DNA from: Chelativorans sp. YIM 93263
GTDB taxonomy: Bacteria; Pseudomonadota; Alphaproteobacteria; Rhizobiales; Rhizobiaceae
Direction of reading: 5' to 3'
Assembly: GCF_028767125.1 (NCBI RefSeq)
Contig: NZ_JAKCWP010000005.1
Span: 1-64,000 of the forward strand
DNA: 64,000 bases
Each line of letters starts with the position of its first letter. Positions within the stretch are counted from its first letter, which is position 1. A program made the position numbers and the translations under genes. The notes below the pieces were generated by a model that searched no databases, was not told the DNA's origin, and saw nothing but the letters and a program-made list of their open reading frames with translations. Below, one piece after another: positions 34,300 through 42,765 of this stretch.

Positions 34300-35261
34300 T
34301 GCGTTGGTATACTGCCAATTGGGGCGAGCATTTTCTCCTCCAGACAGAGCCAATCGTAATGCAACACTCAGTCATGCTTGACGCACAAACTCATTCTGCG
34401 TGGATCACGAGCGATGGGGTTCTTGGTGGTAGCGGAGATTCATCGGCTCGCTTCCCCTACTGGAGCTCCACCAAAACCGTCATAGCAATCTGTACGCTGA
34501 AACTCTGCGAACGGGATCAACTGAGTCTTGAGGCGACACCGGAGAGCGAGCCATACACACTTCGCCAACTGCTCGGCCATACATCGGGGTTGAGGGATTA
34601 TGGTCAGTTGGCTTCTTACCACGACGCCGTTGCTGCAGATGAAGAGCCTTGGACGCGGCAGCAACTGATGCACGCGGTGCGTCGGGAAGGCTTACTCTTC
34701 GAGCCCGGACATGGTTGGTCCTACTCCAACATAGGTTACCTGCTCGTCCGTGAAACGCTCGAGCGTGTTTCCGGCCTTTCTCTAGCACAGTTGGTGGATG
34801 AACTGATCGGCGACCCGCTGGGACTTGAGAGCCTTGAACTGGCAACGACCTGCCAGCAACTTGCCAGTGTCTACTGGAAAGCAGCCCGAAACTATCATCC
34901 CGGCTGGGTCTATCATGGATGCCTGACAGGAACCGCGGCGGATGCCGCACGGCTGCTGCACGCGTTGTTTCATCAGCAGATTTTGGGTGCGGCAGCTTTA
35001 AAACAACTGCTGGTACGTTACCCCCTTGGCGGCGCCATTCCGGGGAGACCATGGACTGAGTGTGGTTATGCGCTTGGCCTCATGAGCGGCACCATGGGAC
35101 GCAGCGGGCGCGCCATCGGTCATTCAGGTGGCGGCCCGTTCTGCGTCAATGCTGTGTATCACTTCCCCGATCGCCAAGTGCCTATGACAGTGGCGTGCTT
35201 CACAGATGGCACAGACGAGGGGCAGGCGGAGCTCTGCGCGTGCTCATTGGCCGGGCCCTGA
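34296..35261 (+). CDS. class C beta-lactamase-like serine hydrolase
   Basis: A 321-residue penicillin-binding-protein-like hydrolase. The active-site Ser-x-x-Lys is SSTKT (about 52-56), the Tyr-x-Asn is WSYSNIGY (about 144-151) and the third motif is HSGGG near the end. LRQLLGHTSGLRDYG is typical of the family. It overlaps the DUF2938 stop as ATGA, so the two are coupled. No signal peptide is evident, unlike true beta-lactamases, so a peptidase or esterase role inside the cell is more likely. Confidence 0.85.
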   Translation: MMRWYTANWGEHFLLQTEPIVMQHSVMLDAQTHSAWITSDGVLGGSGDSSARFPYWSSTKTVIAICTLKLCERDQLSLEATPESEPYTLRQLLGHTSGLRDYGQLASYHDAVAADEEPWTRQQLMHAVRREGLLFEPGHGWSYSNIGYLLVRETLERVSGLSLAQLVDELIGDPLGLESLELATTCQQLASVYWKAARNYHPGWVYHGCLTGTAADAARLLHALFHQQILGAAALKQLLVRYPLGGAIPGRPWTECGYALGLMSGTMGRSGRAIGHSGGGPFCVNAVYHFPDRQVPMTVACFTDGTDEGQAELCACSLAGP

Positions 35262-35335
35262 AGACCGGACAAGTTTGCCGGTCAAGTGGCCTGCCGGCCG
35301 GGCAGACCTAGCTGCACTCCCAGAACATGTCCTTT

Positions 35336-35715
35336 TCAGCTTCGATGCGCGCGGCGTTTGCGGCCGCCTCGACTTTTCGGATCCGGAAGGCTTCGGCCTC
35401 TTTTTGTGTGCCTTCCACGCTCCCTTGTTGCAGCCCCAGAAGTGGCTTTCTGAGCTATCATCTCGCCACGCTGGAACGCGGTGATCGTGTTTGGCACAAG
35501 GCAGCGCCAGTTCTCATCGTCGGTCAACGGTTGCGTCGCGAGGAGGACAACGTTCTGCCGGTGGTCATCAACTGTGCACTGCCGTTGGAGCATGTGTAGA
35601 TACGTGTGGGCATGAACGAATAGATGCTCGCCATTGCTGAACAGGTAGTTCGCCTCCCATTGCGCAGCTTCTCAAATGAACGAAATTCGCAGATGAGCAG
35701 AAGTCGATACTGAAG
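35336..35715 (-). pseudogene. class II glutamine amidotransferase fragment (YafJ-like)
   Basis: The readable part holds WEANYLFSNGEHLFVHAHTY (the family's FLLSDGxxLFAH region) and NVVLLATQPLTDDENWRCLV, the family's VxxPLTDxExW end. Upstream RLLLICEFRSFEKLRN seems to belong to it in another frame. The catalytic N-terminal Cys half is missing: near 35715 the sequence changes abruptly into the start of an MFS transporter. This is therefore a relic at a rearrangement joint. Confidence 0.55.
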
Positions 35716-35835
35716 GTTGAATTCGGAGGTCGAGATAGCGAATATCGTCACGCCAAGGAGGTAGATCGGAGCGGGTACCGCCGGCGTTTCCGCTCCAGCG
35801 ATCGCACCCTGGGAAGCAGCTGCCTGCTTACTCAT
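35716..35835 (-). pseudogene. N-terminal stub of an MFS transporter
   Basis: ATG at 35835 gives MSKQAAASQGAIAGAETPAV and PIYLLGVTIFAISTSEF, the first helix of an MFS exporter (LLGVTIFAxxTSEF). After about 40 residues it is cut off and joined to amidotransferase remnant sequence. Its start overlaps the end of the intact MFS gene. Confidence 0.6.
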
Positions 35836-37234
35836 GGGATGCCCCCGCTGCGGCCGATGTCGTGGCTCGACCGGAAAACGCGAAGGAAAGCAGCGCGACG
35901 ATAGTGTAGGCCATAGCGGCCGTTCCAAAAGCCCAGGCGTAGCCTGTCACCGTCTCCACTTGGGTGGCCGCTACCGACATCAGGATCGCGAGTCCCACCG
36001 TGGGACCAAGTTCCATCGCCGTGTTCATCACGCCGCCGGCGAGCCCCGCTCTATGCTGCGGGACGTTCGTCATTGAAAGTACGGCCGATCCGGAAAAAGC
36101 CAGCGAGATACCGACCGCAACGAGGACTAGGCCCGGCAAGAGACCCTGTAGATAGCGCGTCTCCGGCGCCAACTGTGTTAGCAGACCAAGTCCGACAGCA
36201 GCCAGCATCAGGCCCACGCCGGTAATGCGCGCCGGACCGAAGCGCCCGACCAGCGGCGCTGCCGCTTGCCCCGTGGCGATGAGCGCCACGGCGAATGGGA
36301 GGAAAGCAACCGCCGTCATCAGGGGCGACCATCCCAAAACCTGCTGAAGGTAGAGGGAAAGTACAAAATTGACGACGCCCGAGCCCGCTGCCGCGAGAAA
36401 CATGCCCACGAGCCCAGTGATACGGACCGGCTCCAGAATAAAACCGGGCGGGAGCAGTGGATCGCGCACCTTTCGCTCGATGAGAAAGAAGGCGATGAGC
36501 AGCGCAAGGCCTGTCAAAAGGGGCAGAAGCACCATCATCGAGGTCCAGCCGTGATCGTCCGTGGCGATCAGGCCGAAACTGGAGAGCGATATGCCGAGCG
36601 TGGCAAAGACCGCGCCCACCAAATCCAACGTTGGTTTCCGATCCTTATTGGCGCTGCGACCGCGCGGCAACAGTTCCACCGCGGCGCTCAGGCCAATGAG
36701 GGAAACGGCAACCGGAATGGCGAACATCCAGCGCCACGAGATCCAGGAAGTGAGCACACCCGAGACGATGAAGCCAAGCACCGCGCCCAGCACCGACACC
36801 CCGCCCCAGGTCGCCATTGCCCGGCCGAAGGCCGCCGGTTCGGGAAAAAGAGCTCTTAGAACCGCCATCGCGGCCGGCGCGACCATGGCCCCGCCGATCC
36901 CCTGCGCTAGGCGCATCGCGACCAAAACGGGAAAGCTAGGCGAGCCGGCGGCAATGGCCGACGATACGCCGAAGACGATCAGTCCGATGGCGAACATGCA
37001 CCGCCCACCAAACCGGTCCGCCAAGCGACCTCCGAACAGCAAAAGCCCACTGAATGGAAGCCCATAGGCAGCAAGCACCAGTAGCATATCGGCAGCTGTC
37101 AAATGGAACTCATCGGCTATGACTGGGAGCGGAACCGTGATGAGGGCGATGGTAAAGATGAGCGTTGCTTGCACGGCCGCAAGCACCGCGAATGCAAGGG
37201 TTCGATTGTTTTGTGGGAGATGGGTACCGGTCAT
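35828..37234 (-). CDS. MFS efflux transporter (DHA2, EmrB/QacA type)
   Basis: A 468-residue transporter with about 14 helices. The start MTGTHLPQNNRTLAFAVLAA follows GAGGG; a longer frame extension is not needed. Family features are LFGGRLADRFGGRCMFAIGL (motif A, about 62-81), RLAQGIGGAMVAPAAMAVLR and VLGAVLGFIVSGVLTSWISW (motif C). A palindrome at 37316-37332 upstream resembles that of the ArsR-rhodanese promoter, so drug or toxic-electrophile export under the same regulator is inferred. Confidence 0.9.
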   Translation of the reverse strand: MTGTHLPQNNRTLAFAVLAAVQATLIFTIALITVPLPVIADEFHLTAADMLLVLAAYGLPFSGLLLFGGRLADRFGGRCMFAIGLIVFGVSSAIAAGSPSFPVLVAMRLAQGIGGAMVAPAAMAVLRALFPEPAAFGRAMATWGGVSVLGAVLGFIVSGVLTSWISWRWMFAIPVAVSLIGLSAAVELLPRGRSANKDRKPTLDLVGAVFATLGISLSSFGLIATDDHGWTSMMVLLPLLTGLALLIAFFLIERKVRDPLLPPGFILEPVRITGLVGMFLAAAGSGVVNFVLSLYLQQVLGWSPLMTAVAFLPFAVALIATGQAAAPLVGRFGPARITGVGLMLAAVGLGLLTQLAPETRYLQGLLPGLVLVAVGISLAFSGSAVLSMTNVPQHRAGLAGGVMNTAMELGPTVGLAILMSVAATQVETVTGYAWAFGTAAMAYTIVALLSFAFSGRATTSAAAGASHE

Positions 37235-37315
37235 ATAGGCCCTCGATGTTGCCAAGGTCGCCCGGGTTGAGAATCCGCCCCTCCACATATCCAGGACGAA
37301 GCCAAGGGCCACTTA

Positions 37316-37332
37316 CTTGAATATCATTCAAT
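37316..37332. promoter_or_regulatory. candidate operator before the MFS gene
   Basis: CTTGAATATCATTCAAT is a near-palindrome. It matches the reverse complement of 33763-33777 (CTTGAATAATTCAAT) except for two extra bases at the centre. It lies about 80 bases before the MFS start. Confidence 0.5.
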
Positions 37333-37369
37333 TATATTATTGATTGATAGTTCGAACCGAGAAAGGTGT

Positions 37370-37690
37370 CAATCGCTCCGTGGGAGGGCCATGCAGTGCG
37401 GAGCGGTACTTCGAAAGCGCAGTGCCGCGCCCAGCCACCTTAGCTGGCGCAGGGCAAGCGATCTGCTCGCTGACGGTGCTGTTCTCGACGAAGTTGAGCG
37501 CATGTGCGAGGTATCATCGTTCGGATGCTCCGAAGTCGGGAATATTCGGATCGGTATCTATTCGTCGCTAGCATCGCTTCCTTCGTGATCTGATCCAGGC
37601 CTATCATGGGACGAACATATCGATGTCGCCCCTGGCTAGGAGATCCACGAATACCTTTCAGCGATTGAAGAAGATCCCGTCCAGAACCGT
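37370..37690 (+). pseudogene. degenerate LysR-family regulator fragment
   Basis: Across three frames the text follows a LysR hinge and early effector domain: LSWRRASDLLADGAVLDEVE, SEVGNIRIGIYSSLASL, then FLRDLIQAYH, then EIHEYLSAIEEDPVQNR. The helix-turn-helix and the rest of the effector domain are missing. It may have been the regulator of the divergent MFS gene before decay. Confidence 0.5.
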
Positions 37691-37893
37691 CGCCAGCGAA
37701 AGCAAGCGACGGCTTTGGTTGGTACTTCTGGATCGTTAGCGAGTTGGCGAAGCTGCGGCGGCGAATAGTCCGTGCGCAAACTGGTCGGCGAACCCTTAAG
37801 CGAATCTCCTTTCCGCCCAAGGAATCACGGTTCAGCCGGAACAGGAAGACTCCAACGAGTCAGCGCATGTCCCCGTTGGTATCACGCCACTGG

Positions 37894-38805
37894 TCAGGCC
37901 GCCGCACGTTCGTACGAGCGGACACGCGAAGCATAATTCTTCGTCGTGGCGATCACGTTGTGCGCCTCATACCAGTAGCGCTTCTTCAACTCGATGTTGA
38001 GGACGGTCTCGTCGGGAAAGCTGCAGCGCGTGAAGATGTCATCCCACGGGATATTGCCCCACCCCACGGGCAGGTGAAGGTCGCCGTGCCCATAGGCGGT
38101 GCGCTCGCCATCGGTGAACATCCAGGTATCGTCCTGCCGGCCGAAGGAGTCATGCATGTGCAGATGCTTGGCATAGGGCGCGAACTGCTCAACCTCGGTC
38201 AGAAAGTGGAGGCCGAGAAAATTGCAGTGCAGATAGGCGTGACTGAAGTCGAGCGTCGCCAGAACATGGCTATGGTCGATTTCCGCCAGTTCGCGAGCCA
38301 AGCGTGCAGGTGTAGCCGTATGCACCTTGCCCTCGTAACCGCCAAACAGGTTCTCCACGCAAAGGATGACGCCACGATCACGCGCATAGTCGCCAGCAAT
38401 GGCGAGCTGTTCGCGCTGTCGCTCGTACGCCGCCTCGATCCCTTCGGAAAGCTGCATCGGGATCAGCCCCGTATGCATCACGTAATGAACAGCCCCGATC
38501 TCGGCACTCGCATCAAGCGATGCCTTCAGCACTTCCATGTGGCGGGGAATGCGAAATGACTGGTCCAGGAAATTGGTCGCAAGCGGCCCATGGACCGTAT
38601 ACGTCACATCACGACCGTTGCAGGCATCGGTGAGAAGCTTCAGGCGTTCTGGGCGGATCCTGCCACCCACCACGACATCCATGTCGTAGAGCGGAATTTC
38701 GATGGTCTCCGCGCCGAGTGACTGGATATTGTCAAGAATGCCGGCAAAGTCGGTGAGATCCGTCTTTTCCAGTTGCGCAGAGATTCCGGTACCGAGTGCA
38801 GACAT
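37894..38805 (-). CDS. sugar phosphate isomerase/epimerase (TIM barrel, AP-endonuclease-2 family)
   Basis: The ATG at 38805 is preferred, as AAAGGA lies six bases upstream; a TTG overlapping the previous stop is also in frame. The 303-residue barrel shows IEIPLYDMDVVVGGRI, YTVHGPLATNFLDQSF, VMHTGLIPMQ, LCVENLFGGYEGK and LDFSHAYLH, with metal-type His, Glu and Asp at strand ends. It lies at the end of the peptide-type ABC operon, suggesting the transported solute is a sugar derivative rather than a simple peptide. Confidence 0.82.
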   Translation of the reverse strand: MSALGTGISAQLEKTDLTDFAGILDNIQSLGAETIEIPLYDMDVVVGGRIRPERLKLLTDACNGRDVTYTVHGPLATNFLDQSFRIPRHMEVLKASLDASAEIGAVHYVMHTGLIPMQLSEGIEAAYERQREQLAIAGDYARDRGVILCVENLFGGYEGKVHTATPARLARELAEIDHSHVLATLDFSHAYLHCNFLGLHFLTEVEQFAPYAKHLHMHDSFGRQDDTWMFTDGERTAYGHGDLHLPVGWGNIPWDDIFTRCSFPDETVLNIELKKRYWYEAHNVIATTKNYASRVRSYERAAA

Positions 38806-38816
38806 GTCTGGTCCTT

Positions 38817-39722
38817 TCAAGACAGCGTCGGGTCGAACAGGTCACGCAGCCAGTCGCCGACGATCGAGATGGCAAGCGTGGTGAGGACGATGACGACGCT
38901 CGGTGCCAGCATGATCCACGGTGCCGACTGAATATAGTCGCGACCGTAGCCAACCATGTTGCCAAGCGAGGAAAGCGGCGGCTGGACACCCAGTCCGAGG
39001 AAGGAAAGCCCGGATTCCAGCAGGATCACTTCGGGAAAGTTGAGCGTCATGGAAACGATGAGCGTTGATGCGATGTTCGGCAGGATGTGCCGGCCATAGA
39101 TCCTCCACGGTGACGCCCCGATATCGCGGACCGCAGTGGCATAACCCTGCTCATTGGCAGACAGGGCAAGGCCGCGGGCAATGCGGGCGATGCGTTCCCA
39201 GCCGTAGAAGCCCATCAATATGGTGAAGAGCATCAGAGAATTGCCAAAGAAGGCGAGCACTGCAAGCGCGATGATCATGAAAGGCATTGCTGCCTGCGCA
39301 TCAATCAGCATCAATACAAGCTGCTCAACCTTGCCGCGGAAATAGGCCGCAATGAAACCGAGGGATACACCGAGGGTCGCGGCTATGAGCGTCGAGAGAA
39401 ACGCGATCACGATGGAAATGCGCACCGACATCAGGAGGCGGGACAGCACGTCGCGTCCTAACTCATCCGTGCCCAGGGGATGAGCCCATCCGCCGCCGAG
39501 AAAGAGGGGAGGCGCCAGACGGTCGGTCAGGCTAATCGCCAGATAGTCATAAGGTGCGATGAAGGGCGCGAAAGCGACAATGATCACCAAGAGTGCGATC
39601 CAGGATAACGCGAGCAGTACCGCAAGAGGCCATTTCTCGAAAAAGACGCGAAGGACATTCTTTGAGGAAAAGACGCTGCCGCCGGCATCGGCCTGCTCAG
39701 ATGGAAGGGTCTCGGTGCTCAT
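38817..39722 (-). CDS. ABC transporter permease (DppC/OppC type)
   Basis: A 301-residue permease starting MSTETLPSEQADAGGSVFSS. The DppC signature GTDELGRDVLSRLLMSVRIS is present (about 85-104), and the coupling loop is YATAVRDIGASPWRIYGRHI. IPYDYLAI-type text (FIAPYDYLAISLTDRLAPP) before the first periplasmic loop is usual. It lies four bases after the DppB stop. Confidence 0.92.
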   Translation of the reverse strand: MSTETLPSEQADAGGSVFSSKNVLRVFFEKWPLAVLLALSWIALLVIIVAFAPFIAPYDYLAISLTDRLAPPLFLGGGWAHPLGTDELGRDVLSRLLMSVRISIVIAFLSTLIAATLGVSLGFIAAYFRGKVEQLVLMLIDAQAAMPFMIIALAVLAFFGNSLMLFTILMGFYGWERIARIARGLALSANEQGYATAVRDIGASPWRIYGRHILPNIASTLIVSMTLNFPEVILLESGLSFLGLGVQPPLSSLGNMVGYGRDYIQSAPWIMLAPSVVIVLTTLAISIVGDWLRDLFDPTLS

Positions 39723-39726
39723 ATCC

Positions 39727-40662
39727 TCAGGCTCCAGCAGTTGCGGTCTTGGTGCGCATGCGCGGATCGACCCAGCCATAAAGAAGATCGACCGCGAGGT
39801 TCGCCGCGACCATAGTGAAACCGATCAGAAGCAGGATCACCTGTACGACCGCGAGGTCGCGATTGGCCACGGCGGTGACGAGCAGACGCCCCACGCCCGG
39901 CCACGAAAAGACGCTTTCGACAACCACAGCACCCGCGACCAGCGACCCCACCATGAAACCGATGATCGTCATGGTCGGAATGGCAGCATTGGCGAGCGCG
40001 TGGCGGGTGATAACCTGCGACCATGGCACGCCTTTGGCGGAAGCCGTGCGGATATAGGGCTGGCCCAGCACCTCGAGCATGGCCGAGCGGGTGAAGCGCG
40101 CGATGACGGCCGCACCGATTATGCCCATGGTCACGACCGGCAATACCGCATGCGCAACCGTACCCGATCCCCCCGATGGCAGCAGACGCAGCCACACGGC
40201 TAATAGGAGTGACAGTGTAAGTCCCATCACGAAGCTCGGGACGGTGAACCCGATAACCGAGACCATCATGATAAGCCGGTCATAGGCTGTATTGCGGAAA
40301 AGCGCGGCCAGCACGCCTGCCGGAAGGCCTATGAGGATGTTTAGCAGCAGCGCCGGAACTGTTATCGCGAGCGTAAGAGGAACCCGCTCCCAGACGACCT
40401 CAAGCGCTGCTCGGCCATCGCGCATGGAATTACCCAGGTCTCCCTGGATTACTGCACCGAAATACTTCGCATACTGGACCCAGATGGGTTGATCCAGACC
40501 CCAGGCCTTCCTGAACGCCTCCACCGCCTGCGGCGGCGCCTCGGGGCCGAGGATCATGATAGCCGGATCGCCTGACATGCGCAGAATGACAAAGGCCAGC
40601 GACACAATGATGATGAGCGTCAGCACAGCGCGGGCAACGCGGTTTAGGATGTAAGCAAACAT
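39727..40662 (-). CDS. ABC transporter permease (DppB/OppB type)
   Basis: A 311-residue permease starting MFAYILNRVARAVLTLIIIV, the usual DppB N-terminus. GDPAIMILGPEAPPQAVEAF and LGLDQPIWVQY-like text (WGLDQPIWVQYAKYFGAVIQ) follow. The coupling loop reads YIRTASAKGVPWSQVITRHA, and VVESVFSWPGVGRLLVTAV is the family signature. Five bases separate it from the upstream ATPase gene. Confidence 0.92.
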   Translation of the reverse strand: MFAYILNRVARAVLTLIIIVSLAFVILRMSGDPAIMILGPEAPPQAVEAFRKAWGLDQPIWVQYAKYFGAVIQGDLGNSMRDGRAALEVVWERVPLTLAITVPALLLNILIGLPAGVLAALFRNTAYDRLIMMVSVIGFTVPSFVMGLTLSLLLAVWLRLLPSGGSGTVAHAVLPVVTMGIIGAAVIARFTRSAMLEVLGQPYIRTASAKGVPWSQVITRHALANAAIPTMTIIGFMVGSLVAGAVVVESVFSWPGVGRLLVTAVANRDLAVVQVILLLIGFTMVAANLAVDLLYGWVDPRMRTKTATAGA

Positions 40663-40667
40663 CGACT

Positions 40668-41666
40668 CTACTCCGCTGCAATGAGGCCGGCCGAAGGCGC
40701 GGGGCGGAGGTGACAGGCGACCTTGCGCGATCCATGGCTCGCCAGCATCGGCTGGAATTCCCGGCATTCAGACATCGCAGAAGGACAACGCGGATGAAAC
40801 GGGCAGCCGGATGGCTTGTTGACGGGATTCGGCGGGTCGCCTTCAAGCACGATGCGCTCACGCTTGCCCCGCCTGGAAGGCGTGGGAATCGCCGAGACGA
40901 GCGCCTGGGTGTAGGGATGCATCGGCGCATGGAAGACATCCTCCGGCGGCCCCTCCTCCACGATCATGCCCAGATACATGACAGCGACGCGATCGGACAT
41001 CTGTCGCACCACCTTCAGGTCATGGCTGATGAAGAGCGACGTAAAGCCGTTTCGTTCCTTGAGGTCTTCGAGCAGGTTGAGCACCTGCGCCTGGATTGAC
41101 ACATCAAGCGCGGAGACCGGTTCGTCACACACGATGAAATCCGGTTGGAGCGCCAGGGCACGTGCAATCACCACGCGCTGACGCTGACCGCCGGACAGTT
41201 CGTGCGGATAGCTTGCCGCCTGGTCCGCCCTCAGTCCCACCGAGGTCATGATCTCGCCAACCCGCGCCTCCCGTTCGTCGGCCGGAACATGAGGCTCGTG
41301 TACGGCAATCGGCTCGCCAATCTGCGCAGATACGGGCAGACGCCGGTCTAGCGCGCCGAGCGGGTCCTGGTAGATCATCTGCATGCGCCGGCGCATGTGT
41401 CGCCACTGCGCATCATGTGCGGCGGTGACAGCCGAACCATCGAAACTCACTGTTCCGGAAGTCGCCGGAATGAGGCCGAGGACAAGTTTGGCCGTCGTCG
41501 ACTTGCCGCAACCGGATTCTCCGACCAGGCCGAGGGTCTCGCCCATCTTGAGATCAAAGCTGACGCCGTCCACCGCTTTCAGCTTCGCACGCCTTCCAAA
41601 CAAACCACCGGTCAGCCGGATATCGTAGTGCCGCTTCAGATCGCGCACGCTGACAAGGGGCATCAC
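40668..41666 (-). CDS. ABC transporter ATPase (DppF/OppF type)
   Basis: A 332-residue ATPase: Walker A GESGCGKST (about 49-57), Q-loop IYQDPLGALD, signature LSGGQRQRVVIARALALQPD, Walker B FIVCDEPVSALDVS, switch SHDL. The C-terminal oligopeptide-type extension ends with a Cys-rich metal motif (GCPFHPRCPSAMSECRE plus a late Cys), typical of DppD/DppF. Its start overlaps the upstream DppD stop by four bases. Confidence 0.93.
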   Translation of the reverse strand: MMPLVSVRDLKRHYDIRLTGGLFGRRAKLKAVDGVSFDLKMGETLGLVGESGCGKSTTAKLVLGLIPATSGTVSFDGSAVTAAHDAQWRHMRRRMQMIYQDPLGALDRRLPVSAQIGEPIAVHEPHVPADEREARVGEIMTSVGLRADQAASYPHELSGGQRQRVVIARALALQPDFIVCDEPVSALDVSIQAQVLNLLEDLKERNGFTSLFISHDLKVVRQMSDRVAVMYLGMIVEEGPPEDVFHAPMHPYTQALVSAIPTPSRRGKRERIVLEGDPPNPVNKPSGCPFHPRCPSAMSECREFQPMLASHGSRKVACHLRPAPSAGLIAAE

Positions 41667-42700
41667 ACGGTCTCCTGCACTGGCTGCTGGGCTGGTGAAG
41701 CGGGCTGGCGCGAGCCTCCGGGAAGATCTTCAAGATGAAAGCAGGCGGCGCGATGACGTGGCGCACCTGCCGGGCGAAGACCCGGCACCCTTGACGCGCA
41801 GGCTTCGGTCGCATGGTCGCAACGCGGTGCGAATGTGCAGCCGGTGGGCAGATTGCGCGGCGGCGGTACCATACCGGGGATCGCCTTCAGCCGGCGCTTC
41901 GGCCCGTCGATGTCCGGCAGTGCAGCCATCAGGCCACGCGTATAAGGATGACGCGGCGCATCAAACAAGCGATCGACCTGGCTTTCCTCGACCACACGGC
42001 CACAATACATGACTGCCACACGCTCGGCCATATCGGCCACCACGCCAAGATCATGCGAGATCAGCACCAGGCCCATATCGTTCTCCCGACGCAGGTTATT
42101 GAGAAGTTCGAGGATCTGCGCCTGGATGGTGGCGTCGAGCGCGGTGGTCGGCTCGTCGGCTATCAGCAGGTCCGGTTCGCCAGCCAATGCCATGGCGATC
42201 ATTACGCGCTGGTTCATGCCGCCGGATAGTTCATGCGGATATTCATTGAGCCTCTGGGCAGGGTTGGACATTCCAACGCGGTCGAGAAGCCGGGTTGCCT
42301 CTGCCTTTGCCGCCGCGCCTGTCAACCCCCGATGAAGGCGCAGTGCCTCACCAATCTGCCGTCCGATGCGATGCACGGGATTGAGAGAACTTGCCGGATC
42401 CTGAAAGATCATGGCAATGCGCGAGCCTCTTAGGTGGGCAAGCGCGCGGTCGCTGCAGTTGAGGATTTCCTGCCCGTCGAGGCGGACCGAACCACCAGTG
42501 CGCGCCTTCGACCCAAGCAGACCCAGTGCAGCAAGCCAGGTGATTGACTTGCCGCAGCCCGATTCACCGACAATGCCGATGGATTGGCCTCGCTCGATCA
42601 CGAAATCGACGCCATGGAGTGCACGTACGAAATGCGCCCCCTGGTCGAACTCGACCGTAAGATTCTTAATGGTCAGAAGCGGTTCGGAAACCACGCTCAT
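41663..42700 (-). CDS. ABC transporter ATPase (DppD/OppD type)
   Basis: A 345-residue ATPase: Walker A GESGCGKSI (about 41-49; the usual Ser/Thr after the Lys is kept), Q-loop IFQDPASSLNPVHRIGRQI, signature LSGGMNQRVMIAMALAGEPD, Walker B LLIADEPTTALDATIQ. The C-terminal Cys cluster CTFAPRCDHATEAC is present. It partners the DppF ATPase encoded next. The gene begins 65 bases after the binding-protein stop, with the hairpin 42728-42759 in between. Confidence 0.93.
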   Translation of the reverse strand: MSVVSEPLLTIKNLTVEFDQGAHFVRALHGVDFVIERGQSIGIVGESGCGKSITWLAALGLLGSKARTGGSVRLDGQEILNCSDRALAHLRGSRIAMIFQDPASSLNPVHRIGRQIGEALRLHRGLTGAAAKAEATRLLDRVGMSNPAQRLNEYPHELSGGMNQRVMIAMALAGEPDLLIADEPTTALDATIQAQILELLNNLRRENDMGLVLISHDLGVVADMAERVAVMYCGRVVEESQVDRLFDAPRHPYTRGLMAALPDIDGPKRRLKAIPGMVPPPRNLPTGCTFAPRCDHATEACASRVPGLRPAGAPRHRAACFHLEDLPGGSRQPASPAQQPVQETV

Positions 42701-42727
42701 ATCGGCCGCTCGCAGTTATGAGAAAAG

Positions 42728-42759
42728 TGCGGGCCTGTCTTTTGTGAGACAGGCCCGCA
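42728..42759 (-). terminator. intercistronic hairpin after the solute-binding-protein gene
   Basis: Perfect 13-bp arms TGCGGGCCTGTCT (42728-42740) and AGACAGGCCCGCA (42747-42759). On the minus strand it follows the binding-protein stop at 42766 by six bases and precedes ACTTTTCTC. It probably causes partial termination or protects the upstream mRNA, so that binding protein exceeds permease. Confidence 0.6.
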
Positions 42760-42765
42760 TCGGTG

